From Cyanoderma ruficeps (taxonomy: Eukaryota; Chordata; Aves; Passeriformes; Timaliidae), in contig VZDJ01000623.1 in assembly GCA_008694505.1 (NCBI GenBank), forward strand, positions 14,534,988-14,598,987: 64,000 nt of DNA, read 5' to 3'. This document shows positions 13,511-25,975 of the stretch, one piece after another. Position 1 is the first letter of the stretch, and each line of letters starts with the position of its first letter. Both the position numbers and the translations under genes were made by a program. The notes beneath the pieces were generated by a model. It did not search any database. It saw only the letters and a list, made by a program, of their open reading frames with translations, and was not told the DNA's origin.

Positions 13511-16500
13511 TTCTGTCGCAGAATTTGTTTATGCATATAAATATGTATGTATACATAAAGGGGAATCATAACACCCATGTCTGCAAAGCCATAGGTCAAA
13601 AAAGTACTAAATAGTCATGGAAAGAGTTTGAAAGTAGGAATTTGTAAGAGAAAAATTGCTGATGCACACATAGGGCTATAAGATAGTTACTCTCCTGCTC
13701 AAATTTACATGGCTCTATTTGTTCTATCTTCTGTTGTATTAGATAAACTCAAGGAGGAGCTGAAAGTCATCTCCTAACAACTGCTTTCTGTTCTCTGGAG
13801 AGGCCCATGGCTAAAAAATACCCTGCTCTCACATCTTGACACTGAAGTATCTGTACTTAAATAAAGGAAAGTATAATAGCTCTAAGGTCTGTCTTTTTTC
13901 CTGTCCTCAGCACAAGAAAGGATTCCTTCAGCAGTGTATTCTTTCCCCTTGTCTGATCAGTGAACTCATCTATCTGTTATCTGTGGTCTTTGCCCATTAA
14001 TCTCTTATCCAGTAAATCAGTTTGATTTTGACATTCTTTGTCTTTTGAACAAGTCCTCCAGGATGGAATCAGATTCTTGCTTTCTAATTCTGGAAATGAG
14101 TCAAGTAGAAAGGTTCCTCTAAGTTGTGTGACAATTTTGGGACTGTCTGCAAGGAACTTCTTTAATCTTTTGGACGTGGGGGACTTTTTCCTTGTCTGTG
14201 GCATACTGCAGAGCTCTACTTGATGCATGGGGCTGTCTGTTGCCCTCATACCTCTTATGGTATGGGCTGAAGCTCCAAGGAATTGAAATTTGATAATCTC
14301 CCTGCCAAGACTGAAATTTGAAATTTGGACTTAATGATGTGGTAACTCAGCAGCATATTGCTTGGTGGATTAAAAATTTAAGTTCAGTGGGGTCCAACTG
14401 CTTGATGGGGTGGTAGTGTTACATTTAGGTGTGGCATAAAAAGTATAGTGTGTGATAGTATTCCTGCAAAGCATGAAAAGAGATTTTGACCTCTCAGAGT
14501 CTATTGCTACTACAGATTTCTGAGCTGCCATGCAAGCTGGAAGAACTCCTTCCCTCAGCCTTACCCCTGCATCATACTGGTGGGTATTTGTGGGGCCACA
14601 AAACTTCAGTGATGGAAGTTCAGCTCACTAGCTGGTTTTCCCATAACAGCCCATACTTGGTGTATTGCCACAAATGAAGGGGTGTCTTGGGGACATGAAT
14701 GAGCAGTCAGGGGCAGACTGTGCTTGGAACTGCAATGACTCTCAGTTAAAAAATGACCTGGAATTGCCTCAAGAAGGCATTGAGAGGAAAACCAAATATC
14801 TCATTCTGCATAGCATGTGGGGTGTTAAATCTCACCAGGATACAGCTTGAATTGATGCAACTCCCCAGATAGGAAAAGAAGTCCCAAATAAACAACATCA
14901 AACCAAGCCACTTAGTGCAAAGATGCACTTTAGAAAAATCAATTAGTTCCAGAAATTCACTGAGTCAGAAGAAACAGTGACCTTGTGAGCAAGGCATCAA
15001 ATTTAAACACATCAAATCCTGGTCTTCTTATACAATAGCAGACAAGTTGTAACCTCAGTTTCCATCTGTGAAAGATAACCATCCTGCATCCCAGCTTTTT
15101 AGATCTGAGTTAATGTGCTGGGACACATCTGCAGATCATGGAATGATTAACACTTAAAGTAACTCACCTGGCAAGTGGTATACAGCTAAACAAATTCCCA
15201 AATAGGTGGAGTCACTTCCCATTGAAATTTGTATTTAGATAAGAGGCTTTCTGGTTTTAAGTGAGTGTCATGAGCTGGTCTCCTCCCGTTTTGGTGTTAT
15301 CCCAGCTGCAGCAGCTGGAGAGCAGCAGCATTCCCTCCCTGTCAGAAGTAGCAATGGCTCTGCTTACAGAAATCTTCCACAAGTGGACTCCACCAGTTTC
15401 TTACACAGACAACATGATCAGTAAACCTCGTGCCATTTTTGATACCACTTGTAATCAATGTCTCCTGTCCAGGTGTGAAGCTGCCCAGTCCCAAGTGCTG
15501 CTGTGTGGCTGAAGCCCAACCGTGGTAGTGATGTAGTGAGTGGAATATGTGAAGCCACATGCACCAGCCTTTTGTTTTTTTTTTTTTTTGTTGGTCTCCT
15601 GTAATCTCTTCATTGACTGCTATGATCCTGCCCGTGGCAAGATGGCTTGGGCATGATTTTGGAACACTCTGTGAGGGAGTTCTTTCCTCCTGACTCTTTG
15701 TTTACAGTATTTCTCAGCTATGTGTTCTGTGTGTAACTGGAGAAACAATGGTGTCTCTACAAATTAATTTCCTCTTATAATTTGTTTTTCTAGAATCATA
15801 TGCATTAGTTACCTGAGTTGCTGCTGCCCTTGCAGGCTAGTGTGAAGTCAATCACTCCCTGCCACCTTTCATCATGCTGTTTTATCAGTGAATTGCTCCA
15901 AATGCACTTATCTTGTGAATTGCACAGTATGAATTCACCCTTCCTTAAGGGTCATTTTAAAAATAGTTTTCAAGAAGGCTTTTCTTCTAGTTCAAATTTC
16001 TTCTGTTCTCTTTAAAAGAAAGGGATACTGCCTATAGTGGCTGAGCACAAAATCATGAATTTAAACATGCTTGTATTTCAGGCTGTTTCAAGTCTGGATC
16101 CAAACTAGCTGGCTAGAGCTACTTTTACATTTTCCTTCACTCTCTTGAAGATTCATATGTTTTCCTGAGGCTTATTTATTGGCAGTGGGCAAAAGCAAAA
16201 TGTACTCTCATGCAAGGGAGGGAACCTTTTAGTGAGTAATTCATATTTGGAACAATCCAATTATATGTATTTGAAATAATGAATCCTGAGCTACCTTTTT
16301 GCACAGCCAGTGACTAACTTTGAAGACATAGAGAAATTTATGTAACTCATAAATCTGTTGCATTTTGTAGCTGATCTTAATGGCAGATTTATTTAAGCAC
16401 AGAACAGGTTAGTACTTTTCTTACCCTTTGCTTGCCCTATCTCTGAAAGATCAGATTTGGGGTTTATGGCCAAGGTGGTTGACCTTCAAACATTCATGCA

Positions 16501-18329
16501 CCCTCCATTCCTGGAAACCCTGTGGCACAGGACCCATGGCTGGTAGGATGGGACTTTTCTACCTACAGCAGCCCCTACTGGCACAGAGCTGCACAGGCCA
16601 GTGAAGCAGTGTGCTTCAGAGGGAAAATGTTTTTTGGGTACCTTTCAGGCACCCAAAATGAAATTCAGCAATTAAAAGAAATAAGGATCTTCTGTTTTTT
16701 GTCATTTGATCACAGCTACGCTTGCTTCCTGCCATCTTGTCAAAGCCTAGTGACAGTAGAAGGATCCTGGCAGTCTTGCTGCCAGTTCCTCTAATAGGCA
16801 GCTCTAGATAAATTCTTCCTTATGTTTTCTCCTAAAGAGACCTGAATCTGAACATCTCCAATGAGAGGAGTGTTAGTGCAAATCAGAATTGAGTTCTGCT
16901 TGATTCTGGGTTGGAAGTAGTGTCAAAAAGTAGAGTGAGCCTTCAGGGGACTCTGTGATGTCCAAAACCCAGAGCCAGGCCTGGATCTGCACAGTGTTCT
17001 TGAACAGTCACAAAGCACTGGGTGACTGAATTGCCAAGATTCTGCTCATCTGATAAGCTGCGGAAAATATGTATTCTCAGGTCATTGTGAATCTGAAATA
17101 AATTCCATTAGCACAAACCTGCTTTTATGTAAGAAAAAGCTTTTAGAGGGATTGAAACAACCACTTTTAACTTCATATTTTTTTAAGGGGCTGAGAGCCA
17201 TCCATCAGCCTGTGGCTGAGTCACGAGCAGCAGGTCCTTAGGCATCAGTATACTGATTGCTTTTGCTTTGATGAGTGTTGCTGCTTGTACCTTGATATAC
17301 CAACAGCTGCATTTGCAATGGCCGCATATCAAATGGTACCACAGCTGACTACCCACCATTGTCTTCCACAGCCAGGTCTGATGGTCTGTTTGGATAGTTA
17401 GTACTAGCCCTGCACATACTTTCTTCTGGAAGAAAAGTTCTTAAGTCTATCACTGAATTCCATTATTAGAAAACATGAAAATAATTGCTCAAGACCCCGA
17501 TTTCCACCTGATCTTTTAATCCTGAGACACACTTGTACCCTAATTGGTAAGATTTTTTATTTTCTATATTAATTTTATTATTTATTTTACTTTTAATTCT
17601 ATTTAAGTAATTTCTAACTTCTGGCTTATTTGTAATTTAATATAAGTGTGAGTATTGTGGCTGATGGCATATAAAAATCCTGATGAGCTGTTTCTCTTGG
17701 GATTTTTAGATTTAACTAATTTTGCTTTGTGCCACTAACAGCCCATTCCTCAGATGTGCTACACAAATGTCATCAGACATTCCCTTGTTCCAGTTTATGA
17801 CACTCTGGAGATAAATTTACATGCTGAAGTCTGAGTCATGATTTCAACTACATCATGTTGTGTACACACTGTCTTCTTCCTAACCCAGCCATCCCAGTCT
17901 TCTCAGCTCTTCCTACGTGCCATTAAATATTTGCATTGCTTATTCCCAATTGCTCTGCTTTCTGCTGCATTCTCTGCAATAGCAGAACTGGACAAGAACA
18001 GAGTGTTTCAGGTGAGGAACATGAAGGAACTTATATATTTTTCTCCTATTTTTTTTCTAAGCTGAATATTTGTTGGCTTTTTCTTTTTTACTTTTTTACT
18101 TTTTTTTCTTTCTCTTTTTTTTTTTTTTTTGGCTACTGCAAGGCACTAGGCAAAGCAACTGCAGTAATGATGTACTTTCAAGTGAAACTGGAAACATAGC
18201 AAAGTAATAACCCAGCAGTACTCCTTTGCTTGTGAAGCCCCTGACCTTTGTTAGCACTGCACTTTGCCTGTTCTCAGCACTCCCTGTCTGTCCATTCAGC
18301 AGGATGTGAAAGACTTGGGCATTTTAAAT
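13511..18329. other. Intergenic sequence, no gene recognised
   Basis: It holds a 15-base T run at 15575-15589, a very A/T-rich block at about 17545-17650 and a T-rich tract at 18078-18132. Open frames such as 13977-14249 (minus, 90 codons) match no family I know. Confidence 0.4.
18078..18132. repeat. T-rich low-complexity tract
   Basis: About 55 bases of mostly T with scattered C and A, ending in a run of 17 T. Confidence 0.85.
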
Positions 18330-18983
18330 TCTGGGAAGCTCTCAGTGTCCTGGCAATGTGCACTTGGAGGCCATAAAGCCAATTGTGCCCTGGGCTGCAT
18401 CTAAGGCAGCATGGGCAGCAGGGTGAGGGAGGGGGTTCTGCTGCTCTGCTCGCATGAGACCCCACCTGGAGCACTGCATCCACTTTTGGAGCCCTCAGAA
18501 CAGGAAAGAGACTTGCAATGAGTTGGAATAAGTCCAGAGGAGGGTCATAATGATGATCAGAGGGCTGGAACACCTCTACTATGAAGACAGGCTGAGAGAG
18601 CTGATGTTGTTTGCCCTGGAGAAGGGAAGGCTTCAGAGAGACCTTAGAGCATCTTCTGGTACCAAAATGTGCTACAAGAGAGCTGGAGACTTTTTGCAAG
18701 GACATGTAGTGATAGCACAGGGAATAAAGGCCCTAAACTGAGAGATTTTAAAGACATTAGATTGGATATTAAGAAGGAATTCTTGACTGGGAGGGTGATG
18801 AGCCAGTGGCACAGGTTGCGCAGGGAGCACATCCCTGGAATTGTTCAAGGCTGGGTTGAATGGGGCTCTGAGCAACCTGGTCTAGTGCAAGATGTCCCTG
18901 TCCATGGCAGGGGCATTGAAACTAGATGAACTTAGAGGTCATTTCTGACCCAAACCATTCTGTGATTCAATGATTCTTTGATC
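18330..18983 (+). mobile_element. CR1 LINE 3' part (C-terminal ORF2 plus 3' UTR and tail)
   Basis: Plus-strand phrases follow CR1 order: 'gagaccccacctggagcact', 'cagagggctggaacacctct', 'tggatattaagaaggaattc', 'gagcaacctggtctagtgca'. The end is the hallmark tail 'attctgtgattcaatgattc'. Plus-strand translation gives MMIRGLEHLYYEDRLRELML, the C-terminal CR1 ORF2 sequence, before stops. The 3' tail is intact and the 5' end is truncated. Confidence 0.95.
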
Positions 18984-20805
18984 CTTGTACTGCTGGTTTC
19001 TGTCCCCAAGCCTGTTCCCCACATCTGGTGGCAGTTCCTGTGCTCTCCTCTTTCTTCTGTATGAACAGTTTGCTGTCAGCCACCACCCTCCATTGAGGGG
19101 AAGAGCTTCAATTCATCCCATTGCAGGCTCATGTCTACAAACCATATGGCCTTTTCTTATTGAAGACTGAAGGTGACCCATAACCACCTGACAGCACCTT
19201 CCACATTCTCACCTCACGGTTATTGCCATGGCATTCATTTCCAGTTACATGCAATTTTCTATTGGATCCTCCTTTTTTCTTGTAATGAGACTATAACATC
19301 AAGTTGCATTATCCTTTTACACAGAAGAAGAAGATTCAGACTTTTTCAAAAGCAAACAATTTATAGCAGTGGGCAGATGCTCACAGCATCTAATTTACAA
19401 ATTGTTAACACCAGTAGGCTTTTACTCGGAGGTTATTTCACCTTCCACAGCTATTGCCTCTCTGACAATAATTATTAAAAGAAATCTTGGTTAGAACAAT
19501 ACAAGTTCTTTGCCAGAACAGAGAGGCTTTATATTTGAGGTTAATAAAATGCAACGTTTCATTCCAGAGATCACAGCCTGTGTCTCATGCTGTAATACTC
19601 TTTGCTTAGAAACATTTTCCTCTGGGGTGGAAAATGGCTAGGTGAAAGCATTAACACAGAAACACTACTTTAGAACTGTCCATGTCTATACTTGTTTTCA
19701 TGCAGAGACAAAAAGGGGACTCCTAGACTTAGTAAGCTACAGGGTTCAAGAATTACAATAAGATAATACAACCAGACAAAAATGGCAGAAAAATGCATCT
19801 AGTTTTCAAAAAGAGGCAAAATAAAGTTCTTTTGACTCTTAAAAAACTTTCTTCTAGTACAGACAGATTCTGGTTTCAGTATAGAGGGAGATGCTTTGTG
19901 GCATCACCTCTGCTGTGAGCTTTAAACCATTAACTGAAGGAGTCAGTTTGCTGTCTGAGTCCTTACCCAAAAGACAAAGTTCTCCTTGACTGCACTTGGA
20001 TGAACACAGAAAATACGGACACACAGCTCTTCTGCCCTACTTGGAGAGTGAGACTGATAGCAATAAAATGAGGTTTTTCTCCTGGTTGAGGAGGAAAATA
20101 AGGGTGAATATGAGCAGTGGAGGCAAGGGCAAGCAGGTCAGAGATAAAGATTGGAGATTGATATGGAAGAGACAGCTACCCCTTTTTGAGATTAATTACT
20201 GCTTTTAAAATGTGTAAGACAGCTTCATTTAGAGCATAGAAATATGATGGAAGGAACCAACATATAGGAAGAAAATATGAATTTTTTGGCATGAGATGTC
20301 TACAAGTGTAGCATTTGGTGAAGACATCCACGAGAAAGCAGCAGCCAAGATCAGCAGTAGCAACAGGAAATGCATTTTGGAGTGTTGAAATCAGAACAGC
20401 TTCATTATCATCTCATCATCTCATAAACTCACAGTTTAGCAGCTAATGTTCTCCCTGGTAACCACATACAAGAAAAACGTCATACTTTGAGAAAAGAAAA
20501 ATCTGAATGAACTCTTTGCTCTCCCAGTTTATGTGAGGGATCGTAACATTTCTCCTACACACATTGTAAATGGGACTGTTCTTTATGATCTTGTTGAACA
20601 AAATCAGCTCTTTTTGGTAAGACCCCATTACCTGCCCAGAGGGCTTTGGAGAACACCCACGCACACAACATGGACCTGCTGGGGTGCTCAGGTACAAGAT
20701 GAAATGGAGTGAACCCAGTGAAGAAAGTGAGACATCCCACAGTGAGATTGCTTATGTTTCAGTCTGAAAGCATCTTTTCCATCTCATTCTCCAAGGTGCT
20801 CCATA
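18984..20805. other. Intergenic sequence, no gene recognised
   Basis: Nothing was recognised beyond short open frames without family resemblance. Confidence 0.4.
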
Positions 20806-20930
20806 AATCACGGAATCACAGAATATTCTGAGCTGGGAGGGACCCACAAGGATCATGAAGTCCAACTCTTAAGTGAATGGCCCATGCAAGGATTGAACCC
20901 ACAACCCTGGTGTTATTAGACAGATAATTT
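20806..20930 (-). mobile_element. CR1 LINE 3'-end fragment
   Basis: The plus strand reads 'cacggaatcacagaatattc', 'gagctgggagggacccacaa', 'ggatcatgaagtccaactc' and 'cccacaaccctggtgttatt'. This is the reversed 3' end of a CR1 subfamily distinct from the other copies. It is strongly 5'-truncated. Confidence 0.9.
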
Positions 20931-23900
20931 CTGCAGATCCCAGCTTTGCAAACTTCCCCTCTTCAGGTAGTTGGGTTTCTGCATGCCCCCTGGAAGCCAT
21001 GCAGCTCGAAGTATCTCTCTTCCACAACATTGGTGCAATGCCCTTACTGCCTCATGGAAGGTTCCTAATGTAGGGGAGGAAGGAAGAAGTGGCTGTGGAC
21101 TCTGTGCAGTCTCTGATAGAGAAGAGCTTTTCACTGTTGCCATATCAACCCCCCTCTCTGTCTTACTATGAAGCATCACAGCAGTATGAATGAAGGCACC
21201 TCAACATTTCTCAGCTAAGCTGAAATCATTGAATTGGGCATCTTTATGCTTCAGATCATAATGTAACCCTGTACAATCACACCACTAGAGACCAAAGGTC
21301 AGATCTTGGGCAATTTCCTATTTGAAGGCAGCAATTTCTCTCTTTTGGAAAGCTGCAGAGGCTGGCTGTGGGCATACATGCAGGTGACACCCTTTGTCCT
21401 GCCTGTTATCTCCAGGTGCAGTCAGAGATCTGGATTAATGCTGAATACAGTGAAAACTGCAATACAGCACGTCAGATAGACCCAGCCACATGTCTGTCAC
21501 GCTGGGCACAATGTGTAAGATTGTACAATACAACCTTGTTTGGTTCTTGTGGGGTTTAGAGTTTAGATATAATCCACTGTGAAAACTCAGTCAGGAAGAG
21601 CTGGTAACAGGAGAGCTTTGCCTTCTGTTTTAGATGGACAAAGATATTATGACTGGTTGAGTAGTTCCAGGGCTGGTCAGCATTGGGATGGGACAACCAA
21701 GAAAAACAGTGAGTTAGCTGGGTGAGACTGTGGCTCAGAGTTGTAAGTCCTACACAGGTGGAGGGTGAAGTCAGGCATTTGCTTTAAAATGTGACTTAAA
21801 AGTGTTGTCCCACCCACCACTGATTGGCCGATCTTTGGTCCTTTTCACAAAAAGATGGGAGCCCACTTCTTCACCTGCGTTCCTATCAGCCTCCTTGAAT
21901 TTCCTCTTTCTGTCAGAAAAACTGTTCTTCTCTTCTGGATGCTGCAGGAGGGGGTTGGCTCCACTGCCCAAAACCCTATGCAAGCTCTGAGCTCCAGTAA
22001 AGGAGTGGGCAGTGGGGGTGGTAGAAGCAAGAGCTTATTTTTGTGGAGTGCCACTCTAAGTGGTATATTTCAGACAGATAAGGTCTGTTGCTCTGCCAAA
22101 TGCAAACTTAAGTGTACAGCACCCCCACCTTGCAAAATGGTATTTGTAATTTTTTTTCTTTAAAATTACCATAGTCTCCATCTGGTAGCATCCTGCAGGT
22201 CTGAGCTGTATTTGTGAGGATATTGGGATCAGGATGCAGAGTACAGCCTCTCCTTGCACCTCCTGTTTTAGTTTTCATTTTGTGTTTGTGCAGTGGAAAT
22301 AAATGAATTCATGCCATCTGCCCCCACTTCCAAACAGAACACATCTGTGTTAGACAGCAGCAGAGGGATGTGCGGGGCTGGTGAGGTTTCTAGCACAGAC
22401 CCTGCAGTGTCAACATGCTGCATCCCTGCACATCCTGAGGAGAGTGGCCAGGCCAATCTGCACTTCCAAAAAGGTTCCAAATGATGGATATGGAAGCCAT
22501 ACTGCAGGCACCGAGTTTGAAAAAAAAAACTTTCAGGAATCTTGGCACTCATCTCCTAGCCTCGCCTGGATATAACCAGCAGTTTTTGTCAAAAATCTGC
22601 CTACAGATTCCCCCTCTTCATTTTCTCTCCTGACTGCATCTCCAGATGAGAGCTTTAGTGCTTCACATTATTACAGGACTTTTTCTGCCAGCAAGAGATC
22701 TCCTTAACGTACAATGCCTATATAAATAATATATGTGGCTTTGGAGGTTTATAAAGCTAGGTGGGTCATACCTCCCTTCATGTATAACAATTTTCTTCAC
22801 AAAAAATCAAGTATGATTTTATTTGGGATCTCCAGTCCTAACAAAAGGAAAGGAGATCAGATTGCTGAGTGCCTATACCACCAAGTCACTTTTCCAGGCT
22901 TCCTGAAATGCCAGCACTAGAGCTGGTTTCAAGTTTTGCCTGAGAAAGAGAGAAAATGCCATGGTGTGCAGTTTAAAATCGGGTTTTAAGGTTTCAAGAG
23001 AGTTTCCTCTCTTCTTCAAGTACATATTTTTCTTTCCTGCTCTCTGTTCCACTCAATGTATTTCTGCTGTGATGATTTTTCATATAACGTCTTTGGCAGC
23101 TGCAGGAGAACTTGCCCCAGCTCAGACTGTTGGCACTTGGACCTCGAAACATCAACCACTGTATCTGACTTAATGAATCCCATTGAACAAAATGGGGGGA
23201 AGCTGTTGGCCAAAAGATAGGGTTTATTGCAAGTGGTTCTAAGTTATATTTAAGCTGTCAGTGCCCAAGAGCACTTCCCTGCTTCAGGGTCCTTGGGTGG
23301 TCTTCAAACTGAAAGTCAGGCAAAGACCCAAGGATGGCATATGTCTTTGCTTTGGAAGAAAACCCTGGTGGATGGAGGAAGTAGGAGACACTCTGGTCTG
23401 TCCTCAGTCCCAGGGGGGAGATGGGCTATATGGGCATCCTGGATGTATGGTTTTGTCAGAGACTTTGTGCCATCTTTAGGCCTAAATGAGGTGCATTATA
23501 GGAACAGAGAGAGATTTATAGGGTAAAAGGAGAAGAGCAGTTCATGGATTAGTGCCTGGTGAGCTGGACTCAGGATCCGGCTCATGTGTGGTTAGAGCTT
23601 AGGGCTGCTCTCCAGCATACTTTCTTGTAGGTAAGTTGGGAAGAATATTGTTCTCTGCTTCCCAGGTGCATTGAGAGATGCCCAAAAACTGAATAAATAG
23701 CACTATGTAAGATAGGTCAGTGTGGTTTTGGATAGCTGAGTGCAGTAAAAAGTAAAAATAAAGATAAGCATCATCTTTCCTTTGTGCATCTTAAAGTCCT
23801 TTAGGGGCTCTGAGGTCTGATTTATATAAGAAACATCCATAAACCTAATAAAGGCATGTTTTTAATAGGAATGAGCTCTTTGTACAGTAGAACAGCTCAC

Positions 23901-24649
23901 ACTGATTTCAGTCAGATTTTTAGTAATTCTAAAACTATATAGCCTACTGCTTAGCAAAAAATAGGAACACTGTTTTTAAATGGCTTTAATGTAAACCATT
24001 GCACTTCTCATGGGGGAGATAAACCTAAAGAGCAGAATTTTCAGAGGAAATTATCTCTAAGCAAGCTGGTTTTGGAGTGGCAGCAGGAGATACTCAGTGC
24101 TTCCAAAAGTGGTTCCTGATTGGCCTCTTCTAACAGAAAAACACATCTGGACAAGAACTTGAGAACTGCTCTGGTTCTATCACCAACAAGTAAATATGCA
24201 TAGGCGATGGCTGGAGAGACACACAGGCATGCATCTCTACATCACTGTCTTGTTGTGTGCTTTGAGGACCATTTCACTGTAAAAAACCACTTCCTCAGAG
24301 ATGTAAATGATTCAATTGGATGCACACTCAAGGGGAAATGTTTGCACTAAAGCCAAAGAGAGGTTTCAGATTTTTAACTAGGAGCTACTTGTTTACTCAG
24401 TCTTTTACACTTTTTATATAATCCCTTTGCTATTACCAGAATAATTTGTGCATGGACTGTGCATAATACGGGATTTGAGAAACTGCTCAATGCTGTGAAA
24501 ATTGAAGTCATGCCTTGTAAGAATACTTGCATGTAGGAAATGGGCATGAAGAAGTCATAATCTGTTGAAAGACAAAGCATTTGCATCCAACCTGTCTATT
24601 CTCCAAGATGTCTTGGTCTTTATTCAAAAACTGTGGTGCTTAGCATAAA
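20931..24649. other. Intergenic sequence, no gene recognised
   Basis: Overlapping short frames at about 21800-22160 on both strands are not recognisable proteins. No RNA gene or transposon was identified. Confidence 0.4.
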
Positions 24650-24742
24650 CATGGTTTATTGGTGGGCCTGTCAGAGCTTTAGTGGTTGGATTTGATGATC
24701 CCAGGGGTCTTTTCCAAACTCAATAATTCTATGATTCTAGGA
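24650..24742 (+). mobile_element. CR1 LINE 3'-end fragment
   Basis: 'catggtttattggtgggcct', 'ggttggatttgatgatccca', 'ggggtcttttccaaactcaa' and 'taattctatgattcta' match the final ~90 bp of CR1 in forward orientation, including the tail. Confidence 0.92.
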
Positions 24743-25199
24743 CTCTACTTAACACTTATCGTTACATTATTGTATGGCAGGGAGAAGAGGCTAACAGCTG
24801 CAAGACAGTTCAGCTGTGGAGAGTTTCCAGGCTTGGTCTAGAATAGGGATCAAGATTTAGAGTTGCCTGGGAAGATTAAGAGGTGGGAAAATGGCTGAGA
24901 TGTGTTGGTCCCAGAAAAAAAGGCTGAGGATATGGTCATCATAAAAATATCTTGCTCATCTCCATCTTAATTTTCCTTTCTTAGATCTCACAGTCCCATC
25001 TGGTAAAATTCACCTGCTCATTCTTCTTTTCCAAAGCAGCTTTCCCTCAAGATTAAAAAAAATTACACCCATTTGATGCCTAAAGATTTTTGCTTTTATA
25101 TATTTTTCATATATTTGTGTCTCTGTAGACTACTATTACATAGTTATATAGCTCCTGGTATTTTTCCTATCCTTTCTCTTCGATTTTAGAATAATAAGC
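24743..25199. other. Intergenic sequence between a CR1 end and a probable LTR
   Basis: No gene was recognised. The left end of the probable LTR may lie within this interval. Confidence 0.35.
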
Positions 25200-25559
25200 T
25201 AACTTTCTAACATACTCCTGAAATACTGTTTAGTCTCCTTTTTAGGAGGAGAAGCCAGACAAGGACATTTTGATTTTCAACCAAAGTCTGAGGAGACGCA
25301 ACAAGAAATGGGGCAAAGAAGCCGCTGGAACTACTCCAATGGGGAAGAACCCAGGGAAAATTAAATAACCAACTACTCTTCTAATTGGACTATATTTACT
25401 AGATATGCTAATTTTTTAAACTCATAAAAATTGTAGAAATCTGGTGCTGGGCATGCCCATGACCACCAGGACACCTGGGAGCTTCCAATAAAGGTCTGCT
25501 TTTAGGTTTACTATTTTAACAGTCTTGCAAGAGTTTTTGTCTTTTGATGTTAGGCAACA
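25200..25559 (+). mobile_element. Probable solo LTR of an avian endogenous retrovirus (ERVL-like)
   Basis: The region has LTR-like order on the plus strand: a U3-like stretch, an A/T-rich possible TATA area (about 25415-25432), then 'ctgggcatgcccatgaccac', 'caataaaggtctgctttt' as polyadenylation signal, and an ending '...taggcaaca' with the terminal CA of LTRs. The layout resembles avian ERVL LTRs, where a 'hydrophilic' GC-rich piece precedes AATAAA and a CA end. No internal retroviral genes flank it, so it would be a solo LTR. The left end is unresolved, and no target-site duplication could be confirmed. Confidence 0.5.
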
Positions 25560-25732
25560 CAATGAAACATCAGAGATTTTCTTTGATTATCTATCACTTG
25601 ACTATTTCATGTGCTAGTTGGCCGGGGAGTTTCATGTTTGTCAGTTGCGGTCAGGAATGGATTCTTCACTATGCTCCCTAAAATGTGTCCCCTCTGTTGT
25701 GGGAACAGCAGGAGCACTGCAGCAAGTCAGGC

Positions 25733-25975
25733 ATGTTCACAGAATTGTAGAACATCTTGAGCTGGAAAGGACGCACAAGGATCATCAAAGTGCATCTCCT
25801 GGTCCTGCACAGGATAACCCCAAGAAGCACACCATGTGCCTGAGAGCATTGAACTCCTTGCACTGTGGCAGGCTTAGTGCTGTGGCCTCTTCCCTGGAGA
25901 GCCTCTTCAGCTAACCCTTCTCATATATCCAGTTCTGACCCATAGGTTTTCATCTTTTAAAATCCAGGGCCTTTG
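25733..25975 (-). mobile_element. CR1 LINE 3' fragment
   Basis: The plus strand reads 'ttcacagaattgtagaacat', 'gagctggaaaggacgcacaa', 'ggtcctgcacaggataaccc', 'accatgtgcctgagagcatt' and 'tccctggagagcctcttcag', the reversed CR1 3' UTR of one subfamily. It is non-coding and 5'-truncated. Confidence 0.9.

Noticed and set aside
13977..14249. 90-codon lysine-rich minus-strand frame
   Set aside because: It looks protein-like in composition but matches no family I recognise, and nothing around it suggests an exon.
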